DNA of 35,006 nucleotides from Thermoplasmatota archaeon (lineage in GTDB: Archaea; Thermoplasmatota; Thermoplasmata; Thermoplasmatales; Thermoplasmataceae): NCBI GenBank assembly GCA_023484805.1, contig JAMDAM010000003.1, forward strand, positions 1 through 35,006, given 5' to 3'. Below, piece after piece: positions 22,948-30,948 of this stretch (the first letter of the stretch is position 1; each line of letters starts with the position of its first letter). The translations under genes and the position numbers were made by a program. Under the pieces are notes generated by a model, which was not told the DNA's origin, did not search any database, and saw nothing but the letters and a program-made list of their open reading frames with translations.

Positions 22948-24000
22948 ATGGCAGGAATAAAGATGGCAACCCCTGCAGCCAAGCCTGAAGAATACAAGAA
23001 TGTATTCGTGTTCCTCGAAACGAGGGAAGACAAGCTGGTCAGGCCCGCACTGGAAATGATAGGTGTGGGAAAGAGGATAGCAGACAAGGTCGGGGAGAAA
23101 CTCTACTGCCTGCTGCTCGGGGGGAATATCAAGGATGAGGCCAAGGAGGCTGTATCATACGGATGTGATATAGTTCTCGGAGCAGAATCCCCGGATTTAA
23201 GCGTATATAGGACGCTACCATATTCGAAGATAATCTCGGATTTTGTGAAGGAAGAGAAACCTAACATTTTCCTGATACCGGCAACAAGAAACGGGAGGGA
23301 CCTTGCTTCAAGGATCGCCGTAAGCTGCGAGGCCGGGGTTACGGCAGACTGTACGGAACTCGACATCGAGCAGGACACCAGAATTCTTTCCGCGAACAGG
23401 CCAACCTACGGGGAAAGCATGTTGGCTGAAATACTGTGCAAGAAACACCGCCCGCAGATGGCTACCGCAAGGGCTGGAATATTTCCGGTTCCGGACAGGG
23501 TAAAATCGCCAAAGGGGGAAATCAGGATAAATAGCGTGAAGGTTGACAAGTCACTGCTTAAGAAGGAAGTGCTGGAGTTCAAGAAGAAGAACGCCGTGGA
23601 CCTGACCGCAGCCAAGGTAGTCGTGTCCGGAGGCATGGGGCTTGGAAAAGCAGACGGCTTCAAACTCATTGAGGAGCTTGCCAGTGAAATTGGTGGAGTT
23701 GTGGGGTCCACGAGACCTGCTGCAGACATGGGGTGGATAAGCAGGGATCACCAGGTTGGCCAGACCGGGCAGACTGTTCGCCCCAGATTATACGTTGCAG
23801 CCGGAATATCCGGAAAGATCCAGCACATAATGGGCATGAAGAACAGCGAGACAATCATAGCGATAAACACGGACCCTAATGCTGAAATTATAAAGTATTC
23901 GGACTACGTAATAAATGCCGATCTCTATGAGGCAATACCAGCACTTGTAAATTCAATCAGGGAAGAGAAGAAAAAATTGGCACCGGCAGCCGGAAAATGA
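22948..24000 (+). CDS. etfA: electron transfer flavoprotein alpha subunit (FixB-like)
   Basis: 350 residues. The C-terminal FAD domain is clear: VVSGGMGLG, GSTRPAADMGWISRDHQVG, then QTGQTVRPRLYVAAGISGK and NTDPNAEI. The start is ATG 22948, one nt after the etfB stop, with GGAGGAGG about 6 nt upstream. An open frame extends upstream to 22876, but it lies inside etfB and is not EtfA-like. It is the last gene of the operon; thrS converges 18 bp downstream, leaving very little room for a terminator. Confidence 0.95.
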   Translation: MAGIKMATPAAKPEEYKNVFVFLETREDKLVRPALEMIGVGKRIADKVGEKLYCLLLGGNIKDEAKEAVSYGCDIVLGAESPDLSVYRTLPYSKIISDFVKEEKPNIFLIPATRNGRDLASRIAVSCEAGVTADCTELDIEQDTRILSANRPTYGESMLAEILCKKHRPQMATARAGIFPVPDRVKSPKGEIRINSVKVDKSLLKKEVLEFKKKNAVDLTAAKVVVSGGMGLGKADGFKLIEELASEIGGVVGSTRPAADMGWISRDHQVGQTGQTVRPRLYVAAGISGKIQHIMGMKNSETIIAINTDPNAEIIKYSDYVINADLYEAIPALVNSIREEKKKLAPAAGK

Positions 24001-24018
24001 TCGTCCGGCGATCCGGTC

Positions 24019-26040
24019 CTAGATCATCTGGGCAATTCTTCTTTCCCCGATCTCTTTCTTTATTTCGTCAATAAACTCATCAATCTGGTATGTCTTCTGT
24101 TTATTGTCCCTGCCCCTGATTGTTATGGTCCCGTCCTTAAGCTCATTTTCTCCGACTATTCCTACATACGAGGGTCTTTTCTCGCGGACCATCTTGATTT
24201 TCTTGCTGATTGTCTCCGGCGAAACATCGAGGGTTGTCCGGATGCCACTGTCCTTCAGTTTTTTGTAAACCTGTTCAGCATATGCCTGTGAACCTATGCT
24301 TACTGGAGAAAGGTATACCTGCATGGGCGACAGCCATGTCGGAAGCTTCCCGGCATAGTGTTCAAGCAGAATTGCCATAAATCTCTCGAGGCTGCCGAAT
24401 ATTGCCCTGTGAATCATCACGACCCTGTCCTTCTTGCTTTCGCTGTTTATGTAGTAAAGGCCGAAGTTCGTCGGAAGGAAAAAGTCAAGCTGAATCGTGG
24501 ACAATTGCCAGCTTCTGCCTATTGCGTCCTTGGTGTGTACATCTATTTTCGGGCCGTAGAATGCGGATTCCCCTGGATATTCCTTAAAGTTCAGTCCAGA
24601 TTGTACCAAGGCTTCCCTAAGCTGGTCACTTGCCTGATCCCACAGAGAAAGATCAGGATCCAGATGTTCGGACCCACAATTTGGGCACAGGAATTTTTCT
24701 TCCGATGCTCCTCTCCTTGTCTCTACCTTTGTATGGCAATCCCTGCATACAAATGTGACAAGGTAAAGTTCTGGATGATTTCGATCCATCAGGCTAAGGT
24801 CGAAAGTCGCCTCTGTATTTCCAAGCACAGTTTCGTAAGTTTCCCGCACCAGGGAAATCAGGCTCTTTACTTCTTCAAGAATCTGGTCCATGGAGAGAAA
24901 TGCATGACCATCATCCTGCGTGAAGGCCCTGGGTCTTGTCAATCCACCGACCTCACCGGATTTTTCATACCTGTAGACCGTCCCGAACTCGCTGTACCTG
25001 ACTGGCAGGTCCCTGTAACTGTGGTGTTCCCGTTCGAATATGGTGATATGACCAGGACAGTTCATGGGCTTCAGGCCGTACCCCTCATGGTTCTCAAGCT
25101 CGAACGTGAACATGTCTGGCTTGTATTTCGCGTAATGGCCTGACTGTTTCCACATGGTATCCCTGAACACGTGCGGGGTCCAGACCTCCATCCATCCTCT
25201 TCCGGAGTTTTTCTCCCGCATGTAGTTCATCAGCTCGTTTCTGATTATTGTGCCGTTGGGGGTGTAGAGAGGGAATCCGGGAGCCCTTTCGGAGTTGAAC
25301 AGGAACAGGTCCATCTCTACGCCTATCTTCCGGTGATCCCTCTTCGATGCCTCCTCCTTCATCTTAAGGAATGCGTTCAGTTGCTTTTCATCAGGGAATG
25401 CAGTTCCATAAATGCGTATCATTGGTGTCCCGTCCACTTCTCCCTTGTAATGTGTGGCCGCAATTGAGAGCAGCTTCACCGCCTGAAGGAATACTGTATT
25501 CGGCACATGAGGCCCTTTGCAGAAATCGACGAAGTTGCCCTGCCTGTACAACGTTGATTTTCCACCCTCCTCAACATTATCCCTTATCTTGTCGACCTTA
25601 TACTGGTTTGACCTGAATATATCAAGAAGTTCGGGCTTGCTGTGTTCCTCCCTTACTACGGGTATCCCGCTCCTTGCTATATCCTTCATCCTGGATTCTA
25701 TTACTGCAAGGTCATCCGACGAGATCGGTTTCATGTCAAAATCATAGTAAAACCCATCCTCTGTCACCGGCCCAGCATTGGGAAGAGCCCCCGGGTACAT
25801 TTCAGTGACAGCCTGGGCCAGCAGATGTGCAGCAGAATGCCTCAGGATTTCGAGAGACTGCGCGGAATATCTGGTCAGCAGGTTGCATTCCATTTCATCT
25901 TCAGGCACGATCGACAGGTCAAACAACTTTCCTGCGCATTCAACTGCAATCGCATCCTTCCTGAGCTTATCAGGGATTGAATCCAGAAACGCTTTGCCAG
26001 GGTTGAACCGCAGCTTTATCTTATCATCGTGGGCGACCAT
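24019..26040 (-). CDS. thrS: threonyl-tRNA synthetase, bacterial-type with extra zinc ribbon
   Basis: 673-residue class II synthetase charging tRNA-Thr. Order: TGS domain (1-65), N2 editing domain with its four site residues (His68, His72 in HSAAH; Cys174, His178 in CKGPH), and the catalytic core with MNCPGH, RAFTQDDGH and VMIHRAIFGS (zinc ligands Cys328, His379 and the last His). The C-terminal anticodon-binding domain starts near 570. Most archaea use a ThrRS with a DTD-like editing domain, so this is the bacterial architecture. An added Cys4 ribbon (Cys432, 435, 452, 455: CRDC and CPNC) is inserted in the core. A TATA box 28 nt before the ATG suggests a leaderless mRNA. Confidence 0.96.
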   Translation of the reverse strand: MVAHDDKIKLRFNPGKAFLDSIPDKLRKDAIAVECAGKLFDLSIVPEDEMECNLLTRYSAQSLEILRHSAAHLLAQAVTEMYPGALPNAGPVTEDGFYYDFDMKPISSDDLAVIESRMKDIARSGIPVVREEHSKPELLDIFRSNQYKVDKIRDNVEEGGKSTLYRQGNFVDFCKGPHVPNTVFLQAVKLLSIAATHYKGEVDGTPMIRIYGTAFPDEKQLNAFLKMKEEASKRDHRKIGVEMDLFLFNSERAPGFPLYTPNGTIIRNELMNYMREKNSGRGWMEVWTPHVFRDTMWKQSGHYAKYKPDMFTFELENHEGYGLKPMNCPGHITIFEREHHSYRDLPVRYSEFGTVYRYEKSGEVGGLTRPRAFTQDDGHAFLSMDQILEEVKSLISLVRETYETVLGNTEATFDLSLMDRNHPELYLVTFVCRDCHTKVETRRGASEEKFLCPNCGSEHLDPDLSLWDQASDQLREALVQSGLNFKEYPGESAFYGPKIDVHTKDAIGRSWQLSTIQLDFFLPTNFGLYYINSESKKDRVVMIHRAIFGSLERFMAILLEHYAGKLPTWLSPMQVYLSPVSIGSQAYAEQVYKKLKDSGIRTTLDVSPETISKKIKMVREKRPSYVGIVGENELKDGTITIRGRDNKQKTYQIDEFIDEIKKEIGERRIAQMI

Positions 26041-26063
26041 GATGATGGGTGATTTTGTTTCCG

Positions 26064-26072
26064 CATAAAATC
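26064..26072 (-). promoter_or_regulatory. TATA box for thrS
   Basis: The minus strand reads GATTTTATG, centred about 28 nt before ATG 26040, within the 34-bp gap after hutH. thrS therefore probably has its own promoter despite the short spacing. Confidence 0.45.
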
Positions 26073-26074
26073 CT

Positions 26075-27583
26075 TTATTTTAACTTGACGGCTTTCAGGT
26101 TCTCCATGTCAAACCCATCTCCCGTTATCATTTCGTAGATTTTCTCGATGTCAATGTATGGTGGTCTGTCATTGCCCAGAGCTGGCACTATCTTTCTTAT
26201 CTCTTCATATATACCGGAAACAAACCTTGACGGCTTGTCACTGGCGAATTCAAGTGATTGTGCGCCGGTAAGATATTCTATTGAAATAATGTGATACACA
26301 TTTGAGACTATCTCGGAAAGCTTGATTGCCGCATTCATTCCCATGCTGACGTGATCTTCCTGGTTCGCCGAAGTCGGGATTGAGTCTGCAGTTGATGGGA
26401 AACTTAGGGTCTTGTTCCTGTTGCAGAGTGCAGCAGCCACGTATTGTGGGATCATGTAGCCTGAATTAAGGCCGCTGTTCCTGACCAGGAATGGGGGGAG
26501 TCCGCTCAAATTGCCGTCAGTTATTCTGGCAATTCTTCTCTCTGTGATGTTCCCCAGGTCGGTCAGGGCGATGGCAAGGAAGTCACATACAAGTGCGACG
26601 GGCTCACCGTGAAAGTTACCGGCCGATACTATCTCTTCCTCAGAGACCAGGGGATTGTCAGTCGCAGAATTTATTTCCGTTGTGGCTACCCTGCTCGCAT
26701 AGTTAATTGTATCCAGCACTGCACCGTATACCTGTGGAATGCACCTCAGCGTATAGGGGTCCTGTACCTTCTCGGCAGTGGATTTCTTCAGAATCGTGCT
26801 GTCGGAAAGAAGATCCCTGAAAACGGTCGCAACAGAGACCTGTCCAGGGTGACTCCTTGTACCTACCGCCCATTCCCTGAAAGCTTTGAGGGTCCCCCTA
26901 AGTCCCTCGAAGGACAGTGCGGCAGAAGACAGTGAATTTCTCATCAGCCTCATGGCCCTGAAAATCTCCACGGAGAGTATGGCCGATATTGCGGCAGTTC
27001 CATTTATGAACGCTACGCCTTCTTTTTCGGTGAACTGGTACGGCGAAATATTGAGTTTCTTGTACAGGTCATGGGCGTCAGTCACCTCATCCCGGTAATA
27101 AACCGATCCCTCGCCCATCATGGCCAGGGCTATGTGGGCAAGTGGGGCAAGGTCTCCGCTTGCTCCCACTGATCCATATCTCGGAACCACCGGGGTAATT
27201 CCCTCATTGAGCATCATCAGCGCGAACTTAACGAGGTTTTCAGAGACGCCGGAAAAGCCCCTGCAAAAGCTGTTCAGCCTTATGGCCATCATGGCCCTCA
27301 CATATTCCCCTGGCAATGGGCTGCCGACGCCGGAGGAGTGAGAACGGATAAGGTTCCTCTGTAATTCCATTATGTCATCGCTGTCAATCTTTACGTTGAG
27401 CAGGCTGCCGAACCCGGTGTTGACTCCATAAATGGTGGCTCCTCTCCTTATCTGTTTTTCCAGGTTTTCCCTGGAATCATTGATTCTCTTGACTGCGCCT
27501 GGAGAAAGTGAAACTTTCTCCTGAAGCACGGCAATTCTGTAAACTCCTTCTATTGTAAGGCTTTCACCGTCAAGTACAAACAT
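26075..27583 (-). CDS. hutH: histidine ammonia-lyase
   Basis: 502 residues. Deaminates histidine to urocanate, the first step of histidine degradation. The MIO cofactor tripeptide Ala-Ser-Gly is at 141-143 in GSVGASGDLAPLAH; the catalytic Tyr is in IYGVNTGFG (about 52). TEINSATDNPL, GNFHGEP and TSANQEDHVSMG are all family landmarks. The frame is open to ATG 27634, but CTAAATAG lies 27 nt before ATG 27583 and the family starts there. No other hut genes are nearby. It diverges from the GntR regulator, with about 170 bp between starts. Confidence 0.95.
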   Translation of the reverse strand: MFVLDGESLTIEGVYRIAVLQEKVSLSPGAVKRINDSRENLEKQIRRGATIYGVNTGFGSLLNVKIDSDDIMELQRNLIRSHSSGVGSPLPGEYVRAMMAIRLNSFCRGFSGVSENLVKFALMMLNEGITPVVPRYGSVGASGDLAPLAHIALAMMGEGSVYYRDEVTDAHDLYKKLNISPYQFTEKEGVAFINGTAAISAILSVEIFRAMRLMRNSLSSAALSFEGLRGTLKAFREWAVGTRSHPGQVSVATVFRDLLSDSTILKKSTAEKVQDPYTLRCIPQVYGAVLDTINYASRVATTEINSATDNPLVSEEEIVSAGNFHGEPVALVCDFLAIALTDLGNITERRIARITDGNLSGLPPFLVRNSGLNSGYMIPQYVAAALCNRNKTLSFPSTADSIPTSANQEDHVSMGMNAAIKLSEIVSNVYHIISIEYLTGAQSLEFASDKPSRFVSGIYEEIRKIVPALGNDRPPYIDIEKIYEMITGDGFDMENLKAVKLK

Positions 27584-27605
27584 ATGGCACTCATATCCAT
27601 GAAAA

Positions 27606-27613
27606 CTAAATAG
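27606..27613 (-). promoter_or_regulatory. TATA-like box for hutH
   Basis: The minus strand reads CTATTTAG, centred about 27 nt before ATG 27583. This sets the start 17 residues downstream of the longest frame. Confidence 0.45.
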
Positions 27614-27715
27614 TTGTTTGGAAGGCGGTCTCAATCATTCTATATTCCCGAGCTTTGCTTGCCATCTAGTCGTTCAATCACTGTCGGCTGGGTACGAGTC
27701 AGCAGTGAAGGAAAA

Positions 27716-27742
27716 CTTTTATACGTTCTATACGATATAGAA
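27716..27742 (+). promoter_or_regulatory. TATA box and 7-bp palindromic operator of the GntR/YtrA gene
   Basis: TTTTATACG (about 27717-27725) is followed directly by a perfect inverted repeat TTCTATA-CGA-TATAGAA (27726-27742), ending 8 nt before ATG 27751. Its position between TATA and the start codon is ideal for repression. A dimeric GntR-family protein encoded immediately downstream is the obvious ligand. Confidence 0.65.
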
Positions 27743-27750
27743 TATATCAT

Positions 27751-28143
27751 ATGCTCACAATAACTGTGGATCACAACTCAAAGGAACCGCCCTACAAACA
27801 GATTTACGACCAGATAGTATCACAGATATCGGCTGGGATTCTTGTCATGGACGACGTGTTGCCTCCATCCAGAACACTGGCGGGAGTGCTTGACGTCAAT
27901 TTCCATACGGTCAACCGATCCTACCAGATGCTGAGGGATAATGGAGTTATTTCACTTACCAGAAACAGGAAATATGTGGTTACGGCTGGCAGGCATGATG
28001 AGAGGTCCGTCAACGAATTCTTCAGCAGGGAGCAGGATCTGATAAGCGACGCGCTTGCTAGAGGATTTGGCGAAGACGAAATCATTGACATCATAAAGAA
28101 GATACTGACAACTAGGTCAAAGAATAAGAGGGGAGACTGCTGA
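27751..28143 (+). CDS. GntR-family transcriptional regulator, YtrA type
   Basis: 130 residues. GntR winged HTH at about 10-75 (PPYKQIYDQIVSQISAGILV, then SRTLAGVLDVNFHTVNRSYQMLRDNGVI). A short helical C-terminal extension of about 50 residues follows in place of a ligand-binding domain, as in the YtrA subfamily. YtrA regulators usually sit before membrane-transport or membrane-protein genes and repress their own operon. Here the next gene is a multi-spanning membrane protein starting 1 nt after the stop. The inverted repeat at 27726-27742 is the likely operator. The inducing signal is unknown. Confidence 0.9.
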   Translation: MLTITVDHNSKEPPYKQIYDQIVSQISAGILVMDDVLPPSRTLAGVLDVNFHTVNRSYQMLRDNGVISLTRNRKYVVTAGRHDERSVNEFFSREQDLISDALARGFGEDEIIDIIKKILTTRSKNKRGDC

Positions 28144-28144
28144 A

Positions 28145-29254
28145 ATGTTTGGCCTATCAGACCTTGAAGTCATTGAAATGCTGCTTGTTGCCACTATCGG
28201 TATTATACTGTCTATCATCCCATACGTTACAGAGAAATCCATAATATTTGGAGTAAGAGCTCCAGCGGAATTCAGGTCTACAGCACCAGTAAGAAAGGCA
28301 CAAAAAACCTATCTCATTGCAGTGCTGCTGATCACAGCCCTGTCTGAAGTATTGATTTTCACGATCATATACCGTTACTATCTATTGCTTGCCGTCTACC
28401 CGCTGTTCATTGTACTGGTGGCGTTCTTTGCCTATCTTCCGGAGCATTACGCAATTGCGAAGAGAAAGAGAGACGAAAGATGGGTTGAACGGGCAAGCCA
28501 AACCGTCACTGCACAATTTGTGACGGCAGAAACAGCACAGTTCCCGTGGGTTTATGCAGTTCCCGGTCTGCTGGTGCTGATTGCCCTTTTTGTGATTGGC
28601 ATCCTGTACTATCCAAGCATACCTTCAACGTTCCCGACCCACTTTGGCTCCAATGGCGTACCTAACCAGTACTCGGCCAAATCAATAGGGAGCGTGTTTC
28701 TTGTCGGCTTCATAAGCATCGCCACAACTGCCCTCATGCTGATAATCGCATACGCAATTTCCAGAACCTCATTCAGGGTAGACAATTCATCCAGGCAGTC
28801 CATGGAAAGGGGAGAGATATTCCGGTACCGGATGACAGCTATGCTCTTGATCATCCCAGTTTTCATCAACACTACACTGCTGCTTTCAAGTCTCCAGATA
28901 TGGGGAGTATTCAAGCTCGGAAATTACCTGCTCCCGTTGGTCCTTGCACCGGTATTTGCCATGCTTGTCCTCATAGTTGTGGTCACCTATCTGACAGGAC
29001 AGCTTGGCAGCAACATCCGAAAACCTGGCCATCACGCTGCCTCAGACGATACCGCCGGCATGAAACAGGAATCGATGAAGGACGATGACCTTTACTGGCG
29101 TGGAGGAGTCGTATATGTAAACAGGAAAGACCCAAGATGGCTGGTTCCAAAGCGATTCGGTATGGGCTATACACTCAATTTTGGTCACCCGGGGACTATA
29201 GCTCTCATAATCCTGCCCTTCATGATTATCATGGTTGCCATCTTTATTCACTGA
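28145..29254 (+). CDS. DUF1648-type multi-spanning membrane protein
   Basis: 369 residues with about seven hydrophobic segments. DUF1648-like motif YPSIPSTFPTHFGSNGVPNQYS lies after the fourth segment (about 158-179). A C-terminal segment VNRKDPRWLVPKRFGMGYTLNFGHP resembles a DUF5808-type motif, followed by a final TM. DUF1648 also occurs in SdpI-type immunity proteins and YtrA-linked membrane proteins, so roles in envelope stress or resistance are possible but unproven. The ATG is 1 nt after the GntR stop, so they form a two-gene operon under the GntR operator. Confidence 0.85.
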   Translation: MFGLSDLEVIEMLLVATIGIILSIIPYVTEKSIIFGVRAPAEFRSTAPVRKAQKTYLIAVLLITALSEVLIFTIIYRYYLLLAVYPLFIVLVAFFAYLPEHYAIAKRKRDERWVERASQTVTAQFVTAETAQFPWVYAVPGLLVLIALFVIGILYYPSIPSTFPTHFGSNGVPNQYSAKSIGSVFLVGFISIATTALMLIIAYAISRTSFRVDNSSRQSMERGEIFRYRMTAMLLIIPVFINTTLLLSSLQIWGVFKLGNYLLPLVLAPVFAMLVLIVVVTYLTGQLGSNIRKPGHHAASDDTAGMKQESMKDDDLYWRGGVVYVNRKDPRWLVPKRFGMGYTLNFGHPGTIALIILPFMIIMVAIFIH

Positions 29255-29331
29255 AGCCTTGGTGTATTAGCGAAAAAATACAATGGTACTGGAAATGAAC
29301 TGAAAACAGCGAGTTGTGATCTACAATAAAA

Positions 29332-29406
29332 TGCAGGTGCCGGGATTTGGACCCGGGTCGAAAGCTTGGAAGGCTCTCGTGCTGGACCAGTCTACACTAC
29401 ACCTGC
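29332..29406 (-). tRNA. tRNA-Gly (anticodon TCC)
   Basis: Full cloverleaf on the minus strand. The acceptor GCAGGTG/CACCTGC has discriminator A. The D-stem GTGT/GCAC has A14, G15, GG and A21 in place. The anticodon stem AGAGC/GCTTT has loop CTTCCAA (T33, anticodon TCC). A 4-nt variable loop is followed by T-stem CCGGG/CCCGG. The T-loop is TCCAAAT, so position 55 is C instead of the usual T. CCA is not encoded and there is no intron. A TATA box (about 29426-29436) lies about 25 nt upstream. Confidence 0.93.
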
Positions 29407-29425
29407 TGTTGAAGCCACACGTGAT

Positions 29426-29436
29426 TATATTAATGA
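29426..29436 (-). promoter_or_regulatory. TATA box for tRNA-Gly
   Basis: The minus strand reads TTAATATAATC, centred about 25 nt before the mature 5' end. Confidence 0.5.
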
Positions 29437-29463
29437 TTAAATAAGTTTGCCAGCGACGGAAAA

Positions 29464-30147
29464 TCAGGAGGAACCCGCTTCTATCATAAAGTTTGCGCTG
29501 GAGGACACATTATTGTCAGCTATGGCCGTAATGGTAACTGTGTAGATCGTGGCGCTGGATATTGGAGAGAGGTTGAAATACTCATAGTGCGTAATAGAGT
29601 CATAATGCTGGTATCCTACACTCAGAGGGGCGGAAGAAACAGAAGCGGCAGTAACTGAGACATTAGAAATAGGTGAATTGTAGTTCACATATACTCTCAT
29701 GTGATATGATCCAGGGATCCCTAGAATATTAATATTGGACGTGACCGCGGGTGAAATCCATGATCCCGAAGAAAGGTTCTCATACTGAAGTCCTGATATT
29801 TGTATACTCGAAACAGTAGTAATAGGAGGATTTATGAATATTGTCCAGAAAATGATAACTGTGAGAAGGAATTCACCGCCAACAAGGACCCAGTGCCATG
29901 TTCTCTTGGGCAGTGTCAGGCCAAGTCCTTTGAGGATCTGCTTGATAAAAATAATGAAGACGAAGATCAGGAGGATATCCAGGTAACCATAGCCAAGGAC
30001 GTATATATAGCCGGCAAAAAGTCCAAGGAATGCACCTATGACAAATGTTACTATCATAGTCTTGGCTCTTTCCTTTTCCCCCTCCAGGTACTGTCTTTCA
30101 TCGAATTCCGGTTCTTCAAAAATTGGTTCTGCTTTTGGTTTGACCAT
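29464..30147 (-). CDS. membrane protein with three TM segments and an extracytoplasmic beta domain
   Basis: 227 residues. Acidic N-terminus (PIFEEPEFDERQYLEGEKE), then three hydrophobic segments (about 30-50, 55-72 and 85-106). A C-terminal domain of about 115 residues rich in Ser, Thr, Val and Asn follows, with a strand pattern like an Ig/fibronectin-type sandwich (YHMRVYVNYNSPISNVSVTA). Several N-x-S/T sites could be glycosylated in an S-layer environment. No function is recognised. It starts 10 bp after the tpiA stop on the same strand, probably co-transcribed. Confidence 0.75.
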   Translation of the reverse strand: MVKPKAEPIFEEPEFDERQYLEGEKERAKTMIVTFVIGAFLGLFAGYIYVLGYGYLDILLIFVFIIFIKQILKGLGLTLPKRTWHWVLVGGEFLLTVIIFWTIFINPPITTVSSIQISGLQYENLSSGSWISPAVTSNINILGIPGSYHMRVYVNYNSPISNVSVTAASVSSAPLSVGYQHYDSITHYEYFNLSPISSATIYTVTITAIADNNVSSSANFMIEAGSS

Positions 30148-30157
30148 GAATGCCGCC

Positions 30158-30802
30158 TTATTGGATGCTCATTAATGAATTTAACGCGCCAAGCGGATCT
30201 TGTGCCTTGACAACGCCTGAGGCAACGAGGACTCCCTTGGCACCAAGTTCGAAGGATTTTTCAACATCTCCTGAGTTCTTTATCCCGGCTCCTACCAGGA
30301 GATCAACATCAAATTTACTGCACAATCGCGCGGCATTCTCGATGACGTCAGGCCTGGCCGTCGAAACGGAAATATTCCCTCCAATAAGTTCCCTCGGCTC
30401 GTAGGCGATGTAACGGGGTGTGACTCCAACATACTTCTCGATTTCCCCCATGTTTTCAAGGCATAGGGTGATATTGAATCCTAAATCATCTGCGTGTTTT
30501 ACTGTTGATATTATCTGTTCCGGCGGAATCCTGTTTTCAGAGTGGTTCAGCAAGGACCCATGGATTCCCCTCTCTATCAGGGATTCCATTGATATCTTTC
30601 CGGTGTATGCACCATACCCTACAGGATCTACATGCTGTGCAAGGAAAGAAATGTTCCCAGCAGCATTGCTCAGATTCAGGTCAAGCGGGCTGAGAGCGAC
30701 CTGGAGACTTGACTTCCTTCTATTTTGAATTTTAGAAAAACCGTCAAGAAGAATTCTGGCTCTTTCCCCAGTGGCTTCGAAATAATGCTTGAAATTTACC
30801 AT
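30158..30802 (-). CDS. tpiA: triosephosphate isomerase, archaeal type
   Basis: 214-residue TIM barrel that interconverts dihydroxyacetone phosphate and glyceraldehyde 3-phosphate. The short length (bacterial TIM about 250) is typical of archaeal enzymes. The catalytic Lys is in MVNFKHY, His in LLNHSEN and Glu in AYEPRELIGG. The phosphate loop GAGIKNSGD and GVLVASGVVKA are at the end. ATG 30820 is in frame, but family alignment and a weak AT-rich box about 28 nt upstream favour ATG 30802. The membrane-protein gene follows after 10 bp. Confidence 0.94.
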   Translation of the reverse strand: MVNFKHYFEATGERARILLDGFSKIQNRRKSSLQVALSPLDLNLSNAAGNISFLAQHVDPVGYGAYTGKISMESLIERGIHGSLLNHSENRIPPEQIISTVKHADDLGFNITLCLENMGEIEKYVGVTPRYIAYEPRELIGGNISVSTARPDVIENAARLCSKFDVDLLVGAGIKNSGDVEKSFELGAKGVLVASGVVKAQDPLGALNSLMSIQ

Positions 30803-30884
30803 GTAGCAAAAATCCGGCATGCTCCCAAATTTCAGATCCTTATTATTATGTTGCTATGTTTTTCTGTGTAGTTTGGGAGGAGGC

Positions 30885-30902
30885 ATGATGGAAATGCATC
30901 AT
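30885..30902. repeat. 6-bp inverted repeat downstream of the RHH gene
   Basis: ATGATG-GAAATG-CATCAT in the 128-bp gap between tpiA and the RHH gene. The same bases on the plus strand follow GGAGGAGG and read as an eight-codon frame (MMEMHHHQ, stop). I treat that as probably coincidental. Confidence 0.35.
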
Positions 30903-30948
30903 CATCAGTAACTTCGGTCAATAAATTCTTCTGCCCGGAAACTTGTAT

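Noticed and set aside
24358-25143. 261-codon plus-strand frame opposite thrS
   Set aside because: It lies fully antisense to conserved ThrRS motifs, with no family resemblance or start signals.
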